A DNA stretch of 64,000 nt, taken from contig CM035407.1 of assembly GCA_020310875.1 (NCBI GenBank), positions 90,285,132 to 90,349,131 on the forward strand, written 5' to 3'. The notes below the pieces were generated by a model, which saw only the letters and a program-made list of their open reading frames with translations, was not told the origin of the DNA and did no database searches. The DNA is from Ceratopteris richardii. Its lineage: Eukaryota; Streptophyta; Polypodiopsida; Polypodiales; Pteridaceae. The translations under genes and the position numbers were made by a program. Shown in pieces: positions 51,416 through 61,074 of this stretch. Position 1 is the first letter of the stretch, and each line of letters opens with the position of its first letter.

Positions 51416-53973
51416 CCTCCACTGAGATAGATGAAATAGCTGAGTAGGTTGCCAAGAAGCTAGGCATTGAAAATAGACAAACACCAAGGGTCACCTCATT
51501 GAAATGATTTTACAACTATGGGGGAGACCACATGGCTAATGTTTGGCCGATGATGGCTCAACCCCAAGGAAACCCTAATGCCCCATATTGCACTATTGAG
51601 AGAAAATACACAAACCATATAGCTCAAGAATGTCCGTACAATAGGCACGCTATTAGACAAACGTATCAACAACCTTACCAACAGGGTAGGTATCAAAACC
51701 ACAATATCCACAACCATATTATAGGTCACAGCAACAATATCAAGCTCAATACCAACAACAATATCAGGCACCATATAGGCCACAACCGGTCCTAGGAAAG
51801 CAACCGCCACCTCCTGTGAATGTGATTCTAATTAAGTATGCAGTGGTAGAGGAAAACCCTAATAGAGCATTGGTGCCAATGACTCCTTTGGTCTCAGAAA
51901 ATGACCCTCATACCCAAATTTTTGACCACTCCTATGAAGATAGTCCACAAGCTTATTACACAGAGTCACCTGAGCATAGTGAGACTTATCCATATCAATA
52001 CAAGGCACCAACTATGGAACCAAATTGGGAGCCCGAATACTCCAATGTCATGTACACGAATCCTAGACCTAGGCCCCAAGCGAGACAAGTAAGACCAAAA
52101 AGCTAGGCGTTGAAAATAGACAAACACCAAGGGTCACCTCATTGAAGTGATTTTAAAACTATCGGGGAGAGCACATGGCTAATGTTTTGCTGATGATGGC
52201 TCAACCCCAAGGAAATCCTAATGCCCCATATTGCACTATTGAGACAAAATACACAAACCATATAGCTCAAGAATGTCCGTACAATAGGCAGGCTATTAGA
52301 CAAATGTATCAGCAACCTTACCAACAGGGTAGGTATCAAAACCACAATATCCACAACCATATTATAGGCCACAACAACAATATCAACCTCAATACCAACA
52401 ACAATATCAGGCACCATATAGGCCAGAATTGATCCTAGGAAACCAACCGCCACCTCCTGTGAATGTGATTCTAGTTAAGCATGCAATGGTAGAGGAAAAT
52501 CCTAATAGAGCATTGGTGCCAATGACTCCTTTGGTCTCAGAAAATGAACCTCATACCCAGCGTTTTGACCACTCCTATGAAGATAGTCCACAAGCTTATT
52601 ACACAGAGTCACCTGAGCATAGTGAGACTTATTCATATCAATATAAGGCACCAACTATGGAACAAAATTGGGAGCCAGAATACTCCAATGTCATGCACAC
52701 GAATCCGAAACGTAGGCCCCAAGCGAGACAAGTAAGACCAAGAAGCTAGGCGTTGAAAATAGACAAACACCAAGGGTCACCTCATTGAAGTGATTTAACA
52801 ACTATGGGGGAGACCACATGGCTAATGTTTTGCCGATGATGGCTCAACCCCAAGGAAACCCTAATGCCCCCATATCGCACTATTGAGAGAAAATACACAA
52901 ACCATATAGCTCAAGAATGTCCGTACAATAGGCAGGCTATTAGAAAAATGTATCGGCAACCTTACCAACAGGGTAAGTATCAAAACCACAATATCCACAA
53001 CCATATTATAGGCCACAACAACTATATCAATCTCAATACCAACAACAATATCAGGCACCTTATAGGCCGCAATCCGTCCTAGGAAACCAACCGCCACCTC
53101 CTGTGAATGTGATTCTAGTTAAGTATCTAGTGGTAGAGGAAAACCCTAATAGAGCATTGGTGCCAATGACTCCTTTGGTCTCAAAAAATGATGCTCTTAC
53201 CCAGAGTTTTGACCACTCCTATGAAGATAGTCCACAAGCTTATTACACAGTCACCTGAGCATAGTGAGACTTATCCATATCAATACAAGGCACCAACTAT
53301 GGAACCAAATTGGGAGCTAGAATACTCCAATGTCATGTACACGAATCCTAAACCTAGGCCCCAAGCGAGACAAGTAAGACCACAAGCCCCTAGAGGACCA
53401 TGTTTTAGATGTCAAGGCGACCATTTCATTCATGAATTCCCCCACTCACTGACTCTAGGACAAGGACAAAACATCATAATACAAGGCTTTTGTCCTGAGT
53501 GCAACAAAGAACATCTTCTGAGAGCTTGTCCCAGGAACCCCTCTAGTGTGCCAAAGGTTACAACCATTAATGTGGTAGGCTTAGCGGTTGATTCAAGCTC
53601 AAGTAGCATGAACATGGCTCCGATACAGGAAGTCACTAGGGCACAAGCCTTAAAACGAGCTAAACCAGCTGAACAATCAGAGTCAAGTGAATCAAGAGAG
53701 CCTAGTAAGAGAAAAACAAGAACATGGAAGGATACCAGAGAAAAGGCCAATCATAAGTGGGCTAGAAAGTTGTTAGAACTAGAAGAAACTTTGAGAGAAA
53801 CAAAAAGCAAAATAGAAGACATTGCATCTCAAAGCCCTTACATGCCAAAAAGTCCATCCACTCCACTTCATCCCACCCCACCATCCATTGTGAATAGCCC
53901 GCAAGCAGGGTTTGTTCTCACAGATCCAAGCCTAGAAGGCTTGGACATGATGTTCAAGGCCTACCAGGCTTGA
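51416..53973 (+). pseudogene. gypsy I gag, second part, with 643-bp triplication
   Basis: Three tandem copies of a 643-bp unit (about 51455-52097, 52098-52740, 52741-53384) carry the tail of gag (VPMTPLVSEN, DHSYEDSPQAYY, SETYPYQYKAPTME). Since 643 is not a multiple of three, each copy shifts frame and only the last joins the native continuation. There two knuckles follow: CFRCQGDHFIHEF (final Cys replaced by Phe) and CPECNKEHLLRAC. A Ser/Lys-rich linker and a coiled-coil-like stretch (KWARKLLELEETLRETKSKI) end at 53973. Confidence 0.75.
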
Positions 53974-54164
53974 CTTCAAGAAGGTCCAATGGCTGCAAAC
54001 CTAGACAAGAGTTACCCTAGAGTAGATTTAGAGATTGAATGGACAAAAATTTGCATGAAAATGGTAGAACTAGCTCAGGCTATGCTAAAGACCAATCAAT
54101 TGTTCAATTGCCAGGAAATCATTATTCTTAACAATGAGCATTGCAAAATCTGGAATGTTTAGGA

Positions 54165-54275
54165 GCCTATTGGCCTAGTATGGATAGAGAAATACATGAG
54201 TGGGTTAAGAATTGTCCAGTGTGCCAGGAAAAACCCCCAGTGGAGCATGCCACCCTTTAGAAGAGTTGACCTTTT
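54165..54275 (+). pseudogene. gypsy I integrase zinc-finger fragment
   Basis: YWPSMDREIHEWVKNCPVCQ is the second half of a gypsy integrase HHCC finger. Protease, RT and RNase H, which should lie between gag and this point, are deleted. The fragment ends where copia B2 begins (54276), and the rest of integrase was not found after 59318. Confidence 0.7.
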
Positions 54276-54504
54276 TGTTGATATATTTAGGTAGTGATGT
54301 GTTTGAACACACTAGGACCACCGGGGCACTTTTTTCCCTCTTTAGGAGGTTTTTTCCCCCGGCTTGTATATACGTCTATTGCCCTAATGGGCTACTTATC
54401 TTTGTACATTCTCTGGTAATACATTCAGTATTGTGTGTTGTGCTCCAAGCTTCTTCTTCTTCCTTGTGCTGTTCGCGTGCTTCCGCAGACGTCTAACTCC
54501 AACA
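54276..54504 (+). repeat. 5' LTR of copia B2
   Basis: TGTTGATATATTTAGG to AACTCCAACA. TGTATATAC near 54365 is a possible TATA box. A CTTCTTCTTC run lies near the end. Confidence 0.9.
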
Positions 54505-54859
54505 ATTGGTATCAGATCAAGTCGTCGCTTCATCTAGGGCACCGTCGACACTCCTCCGTTTGTAGTCTCAGAATCATACGAATTTTGGTAAGCATACTCA
54601 GGGTGTTTCCGAGATCAAAATAGCTTTGCTATGTGGTGCCGAAATCGCGATCTGAGCTCGTTTCAGCCTCCGAATGCACTATCGCAGCGCTTGTGTAGGC
54701 TATTTCATCTTTTTGTTCCAAAGGTATATACCTGTTTCTGTTCGCCAGTATAAGCGTCTCGAAGTCTGCTACAGGTTTAGCAGAACTCGTTTGGGCAGTT
54801 CCGTTCAACTTTTTGAGATACAGTCAATTTTCTGCATCAAGGTATTTTAGTCACCGGCC

Positions 54860-57471
54860 ATGGCTGAAAGCAATGATGTATTCCGTATGTTGGCTGTTGA
54901 GGATAAGTTAGATGGTACCAACTACCCATTATGGGCTTATATGATGCGACATGTATTGGTTGCAAAAGGATTATGGAACATTGTGCAGGGTGTAAAAAAA
55001 GAACGTCCTGTTACACTTGTAACAATAGGTACTACGAATACAGGTGTTGGAGCTGATGAAGATGGTGTCGAAGATGATATTGTGCAGATTCCTGTTCGTG
55101 TTGCTGTTTCTGTTGCACCTACTGCAGAGCAGATTCATTGGGATGGCAGAGATGCCCAGTCACATGCATTGATAGCTTTGTCTTTCAAATGTGCCATTAT
55201 TCCTCATATTCACTCTTGTAGAACAGCTAGGGATGCTTGGGATACACTTACCACATTGTACCAAGCTAGGAATGAGGCTCGTGTTGCTTACCTCCGAAAA
55301 TAGTTGGAGAGTGAGCACATGAATGAAGGTGATTCTATGGACAATTTCCTAACGAAGATCAAAGATTTGAAGGAACAGTTGATTTCTGCTGATGAGGTTA
55401 TACCAGATAGCTCACTTGTGCAGACCGTTCTGAATGGTCTTCCTGATTCATATAAGAGTTTTGCTTCTACTCTTTGGTTGATGATGAAAGGCAATCCGAA
55501 TGCCTTATCATTTGAGGAGTTAGTTTCTCTTCTGTTGCAGGAAGATCAGTCTAGACAAAACAGGTCCATTATGTGTGTTGTAGATCAAGCTTTCTTGGCT
55601 AGTTAGAAGGGCAAAGGAAAATGGAGCTCTTCTACTAGTAAGCAGAAATTTGCAAATGCTGCACATTCAAAGAACCAGGATAAAGATGAGAAGAAATCAG
55701 AAAAGAAAAAAGTGTTTTGCAAGTACTGTAAGGGAATGATCATATCATAAAGAACTGTCCAAAACTGGCTGCAAAAGAGGCAAAGAAAAAGGAGGCTGGA
55801 ATGGTTGTTGCAGAAGCCTCTACACCAAAAACAGAGTCTGCTAATCTTGTGCAGGAAGAAGAATGGGCGTTTACTACTGTTTGCACTTTTGACCCATCTT
55901 CTCATGAACAGTGCATGTCTACAGTGGACTCCGATGTTTGGTACTTTGACAGTGGGGCGATCAAACATATTACCTCACAGCGCAGTTTCTTCTCTTCACT
56001 CGAGCCTGTCCCTACAGGGAATACTGTCACATGCGCCAACAACTCCTCTTATCTTGTTATGGGAGTTCGTAAGATTATTCTGACTACTGTTGATGGTAGT
56101 TCTTTCACCTTATCAGATGCTTTATTTGTGCCAGGGATCAAGAAGAATTTGTTATCAGTTTCTGCATTAGCCAAGATTGGCTTGGTTGTGAAATTTATTG
56201 ATGACAGATGTACTGTTCATGATCTGTCAAATGGCGATGTTATTATTGCTTTTGGCATTTTATGTCGTGGGCTGTATAAGCTCATAGACTATGAAAAATA
56301 TGTGAATGATTCGGCATGTGCAGTTCATGATGCAAAGCTTTGGCATGCACGCTTTGGTCATCTGAATTTTGCTAGTTTGCTACGCCTGCAGAAATCTGAT
56401 ATGGTGTCTTCTTTTCCCAAGCTTGAGGCATCTGTAAAACATGTATGTGAAGGCTATATTTTGGGCAAAATGCAGCATTCCTCCTTTCCAAAAGATGGTT
56501 GAGTTCGGGCTATGCAGAAATTGCAGCTTGTACATAGTGATGTCTGTGGTCCTATGCAGACACCTTCTTTTGGAAACTATATTTACTTCGTGACTTTCAT
56601 TGATGATTTTTCTAGGCATCCATTGAAGGCAAAGTCCAAAGTGTTTTTGTGCTTCAAACAGTTTTTGGTTTTGGCTGAAAATCTGTCAGCATGTAAAATG
56701 GGCACCCTCCGTTCTGATCGAGGGGGGGCATATATGTCTTCTGATTTTAATGCATTTCTGGCTGAACGTGGGATAAAACACCAGTGTACAGTGCCGTATA
56801 CACCTCAATAGAATGGAGTTGCTGAACGTAAGAACAGGTCACTCATGGAGATGGCGAGGTGTATGGTCAAGAGTCAGGCTTTAACACATAGTTTCTGGCT
56901 TGAGGCTGTCATGTGTGCAGCATATGTACTTAACAGGTGTCCCACTAAAGCGCTGCAGTCTATCACTCCATATGAGGCTTGACATGACCGCAAGCCATCT
57001 GTTGCTCATCTGCATGTTTTTGGTTGTTTGGCATATGCATTAGTGCCTGAACAACATCACAGAAAATTGGATGATAAGGTAGTAAAATGTATTTTTGTTG
57101 GGTAGAGTTCTGAAAGTAAAGGCTATCGTCTGTATCATCCACAGACTAAATGCATTCTGGTTAGCCGTGATGTGGTTTTTGTGGAAGATGCTATTCAGTC
57201 ATTGCTTTCATGTACCAAGGAGACATCTGTTAGCTCCAAAGACATGTATGATACTTTGATGCCTCTTTTTACAGGTGGACAGTCTAGTGCTGGTCCTAAT
57301 GAGGCAACTTCTCAGCCTTTGCACGTTTCATATGATGATGTAGATCATTCCATTTGTGATGCAGATTTACATGATGCACTTGTTGATGAGAGAGCTGATA
57401 TTGAGCAGGCAAAAACTATGCCAAAATGGCTGGTGCAGACTTTGCGTGACAACAAATTAGATGCACGATGA
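54860..57471 (+). pseudogene. copia B2 gag, protease and integrase region
   Basis: Gag starts MAESNDVFRMLAVEDKLD. Stops or shifts occur at 55303 (TAG), 55606 (TAG), about 55745 (shift in the knuckle CKYCKG), 56502 (TGA), 56811 (TAG), about 56983 (TGA where Trp is expected) and 57102 (TAG). The protease keeps WYFDSGA. Integrase shows HARFGHLN, then HSDVCGPM (first Asp), LRSDRGGAY (second Asp) and NGVAERKN (Glu). The triad survives but in separate reading segments. Most stops fit C-to-T change in CAG codons. Confidence 0.85.
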
Positions 57472-59014
57472 GAATGAGCCTCTTTCTTTTGATGAAGCAC
57501 AAAATTCAGAAAATTGGATGGCTGCTATGCAATCTGAATATGATGCTATAATGAAGAATGGTACATGGTCTTTATGTGACTTGCCTCCTGGCAAGAAGGC
57601 CATTGGCACTAAGTGGGTATACAAGCTGAAGCGTAAACCTGATGGTACAGTTGACAGGTATAAGGCTAGGCTTGTTGCAAAGGGTTATGGAGAGGAAAGA
57701 GGCATTGATTTTGATGAGACCTTTGCACCTACATGCCGTATGACTACTGTTCGGAGCATTTGTGCACTTGCAACCCATCATGGTTGGAATGTACATCAGT
57801 TGGACATTAAAACAGCATTTTTGAATGGTGACTTGCATGAAGAAGTGTATGTTTTTCAGCCCCGTGGCTTTGTGCAGAAAGGGCATGAAAACCAGGTGTG
57901 CAGGTTAAAGAAGGCATTATATGGTTTAAATCAAGCACCACGTGCTTGGTATGAGAAGATAGATGCCTATCTGGTTGCACATGGTTTTGAGAACAGTCCA
58001 ACTGAAAGCACCTTATATGTTAAGCGTGCTAATGGTGTGCTTCTGATCATTGTTGTCTATGTTGACAACATGCTACTCATTGGTCCTATTGAGAAGCATA
58101 TTGTTGATTTCAAGGCTGATTTGCATGCCTCATTTGAGATGTCTGATTTGGGGCATTTGCATCACTATTTGGGCATTCAGTTTATGCAAGTTGATGGTGG
58201 AATGGCTTTGTGTCAAACGAAATATATTGACACATTATTGCAGCATTTTGGCCTTGAAGACTGTAAGCCTATTGCCACTCCTATGGAGACAGGTTTACGA
58301 TTGAGTCTTCATGATGCTAGAGATGCATTTGATGTTGTTCTCTATCAGCAGGCTGTTGGATGCTTGATTTATTTATGCATTACTCGGCCAGATATTCAGT
58401 TTGTTGTCTCACAGATGAGCAGGTTTATGCATTGCCCAGGAGTCATGCATTGGAAGGCGGTTAAGCGCATCTTTCGCTACTTGAGTGGTACTCGGCTACT
58501 TGGGTTGTTTTATCCCAAGGGGGGATCACTACCGCCAGATTTGCATGCTTTTTCTGACTCAGATTGGGCTGGTTGCTATGACACTCGTGTGTCCACCAGT
58601 GGTTTTTGCTTCATGCTTGGTAGCTCATGTATATCTTGGTTGAGCAAGAAGCAGCCTATTGTGGCCACTTCCAGTTGTGAGGCTGAGTATAGGGCAGCTT
58701 TCACAACGACTGTTGACTGTGTGTGGCTCAGATGCCTTATGGCTGATTTGGGTGTTGCCCAAACTTCTACCACCACCATCTTCACTGACAGTCAGAGCGC
58801 ATTGGCAGTTGCGAGGAACCCTGTGTTCCATGCTCGCACTAAGCACATTGAGGTGCATTATCACTATGTCAGGGAGAGGTTCTCTGCTGGGGAGATCAGC
58901 TTGGCATATGTGCCCACGCAAGAGAACATAGTAGACATTTTCACGAAGGCTCTGCCTAGGGAGAAGTTTGAAGCTTTCCGCAAAGCTTTGGGCTTACTTC
59001 CTTTTGTGGAGTGA
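57461..59014 (+). pseudogene. copia B2 reverse transcriptase and RNase H, YVDD changed to YVDN
   Basis: A 517-residue open frame. RT signatures: GTKWVYKLKRKPDGTVDRYK, DETFAPTCRM, TAFLNGDLHEEV, LYGLNQAPRAWYEK. The catalytic box reads VYVDN in place of YVDD, so one metal-binding Asp is lost and polymerase activity should fail. RNase H is complete in motif terms: FSDSDWAGCYDTRVST, SSCEAEYRAA, FTDSQSALAVARNP, then FTKALPREKFEAFR. The frame overlaps the preceding segment by 11 bases in another frame. Confidence 0.9.
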
Positions 59015-59078
59015 TTTCCACATACCTTGGCACTTCCTTATACATGAGTGCCAGCTCCTTGTTCACCGCATCACTCCC

Positions 59079-59088
59079 AGGGGGGATT
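59079..59088 (+). other. polypurine tract of copia B2
   Basis: AGGGGGGATT lies immediately before the 3' LTR. Confidence 0.75.
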
Positions 59089-59318
59089 TGTTGATATATT
59101 TAGGTAGTGATGTGTGTGAACACACTAGGACTGCTGGGGCACTTTTTTCCCTCTTTAGGAGGTTTTTTTCCCCTCGCTTGTATATACACCTATTGCCCTA
59201 ATGGGCTACTTATCTTTGTACATTCTCTAGTAATACATTCAGTATTGTGTGTTGTGCTCCAAGCTTCTTCTTCTTCCTTGTGTTGTTCACATGCTTCCGT
59301 AGACGTCTAACTCCAACA
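59089..59318 (+). repeat. 3' LTR of copia B2
   Basis: 230 bp. Relative to the 5' LTR most differences are transitions. Confidence 0.9.
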
Positions 59319-60489
59319 CTTCCTTAAACTATGAAAAATCATTCCCAGTCATAAGGAGATGTCTACTAAGAGCTCTCCTCTGATCTAGTCCTTTTCTCCA
59401 TGGCCATAAAAGAAGAGTGGCAAAAGGGAAGTCATTTCCGCCATCTCATATGAGTGAAAACTTCTTCCAATTCATGGTGCCATACCTACACTAAACCGAA
59501 TATAATATTCCACATATATGTAATGGAATATGTAGGTGGAATCTAATGAATTGCATATGTTAAACTCATATTGGTGGACTCAAATGAGTCCCATGTCCTC
59601 GAACTAGTTAGTTTGGTTCTAGTCAACATGTGAGAGTGGATATTCCTTTCTATTCCAAACTAACTTGTTCCTAAGTACCAAGAATGAGTCTAACTACCTC
59701 TCTGTAGATCCTGATATACATAAATGTATTGGCTACCCCAAATATTCTTGAATAAGGGATCTATGCTCTCATAGAGCTAGTGCAATGCCTATGGCTTTCC
59801 TAATCATCACTTGAATCACATATTCACTTGTTGATGCTTTCTCATGAAACCAATTTCTATGATCCCATCTAATTGAAACCAATTTCTATGATCCCATCTA
59901 ATTGGTTTCCTTAGTAGTGTAGCAAAAATGCTTGACTACTTTCTCAAGTGATGTGTATCAATGAAACTAGTCACTCTTTGTGTATTCTTCATAATATATG
60001 TCATAGTCTCCTAATCATACTGTGAGACTATTGTGAAGATAAGTAAATCTTCACTACCTTGGAGATTATCATAAATGTATCCCTTGTGCCTCTATGCAAC
60101 TTCCTATAACCTATAGGATTTCTTGTGCACATTTCCAATGGTGAAGATATATCTCCTTCCCCTTAGCAATGCTATGGTCTACATCCATAAGGATTATCTG
60201 TAGGGATCATATTACTAATGAAGTTTCCTTATCTACAATGCTTTGATTAACCTAAGTCCATCAAGTACATGCATACAAGCATGCAAACACCTTATTTGCA
60301 GAAAAGACATGTTACCATGCCTTAACATTCTTACCTAAAGGTAAGTGCATATATAACGCCATGAGATGGGAAACATTTTGACAACATTTCTCTAAGGAAA
60401 TGGAGTCCCAAAAAATTTTAACCATAAATGGGCTCATGGCACACAGGGCATCCAATATGACATCGGGCTTGGCAAGCCCATAGCATGCA
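59319..60489. other. unassigned spacer between copia B2 and B3
   Basis: About 1.2 kb of AT-rich sequence with no ORF. It holds an exact 29-bp tandem duplication (GAAACCAATTTCTATGATCC..., 59846-59874 and 59875-59903) followed by the inverted bases GGTTTC. It shows no match to the gypsy I flank on the other side of B2. Confidence 0.5.
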
Positions 60490-60719
60490 TGTTGATATGT
60501 TTAGGTAGTGATGTGTGTGAACACACTAGGACTACCAGGGCACTTTTTACCCTCTTTAGGAGGTCTTTTCCCCCAGCTTGTATATACGCCTATAGTCCTA
60601 ATGGGTTACTTATCTTTGTACATTCTAGTGGTAATACATTCAGTATTGTGTGTTGTCCTCCAAGCTTCTTCTTCTTCCTTGTGTTGTTCATGTGCTTCCG
60701 GAGACGTCTAACTCCAACA
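60490..60719 (+). repeat. 5' LTR of copia B3
   Basis: 230 bp, TGTTGATATGTTTAGG to AACTCCAACA, clearly the B2 family. A primer-binding site TTGGTATTAGAGCA with one C-to-T change follows at 60721. Confidence 0.9.
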
Positions 60720-61074
60720 ATTGGTATTAGAGCAGGTCATCGCTTCATCTAGGGCATCATCTACACCTCTCTCGGTGTAGTCTTAGAATCACACAAAATC
60801 TAGTGAGCATACTCAGGGTGTTTCAGAGATCAAAACAGCTTCATTGTATGGTGCCAAAATCATGATCTGAGCTCGTTTTGACCTCCAAATGCACTGTCGC
60901 AGTGCTTCTATAGGCTGTTTTCTCTTTTTGTGACAAAGATATATACACGTTTCTGTTTGCCAATATAAGTGTCTTGAAGTCCGCAACAAGTTTAGTAGAA
61001 CTTGTTAGGGTAATTATATTCAACCTTTTTAGATATAATCATTTTTCTCCATCAGGGTATTTTCGTCAGTGGAC

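Larger units (their letters stand above)
54276..59318 (+). mobile_element. copia B2, full length, decayed
   Basis: 5,043 bp with LTRs of 229 and 230 bp that differ at about 13-14 positions (near 6 percent), so it is much older than copia A. The primer-binding site TGGTATCAGATCA (54507-54519) has one change. The bases outside the two ends (CTTTT and CTTCC) do not match as a target duplication, which fits deletion or recombination after insertion. Confidence 0.9.
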
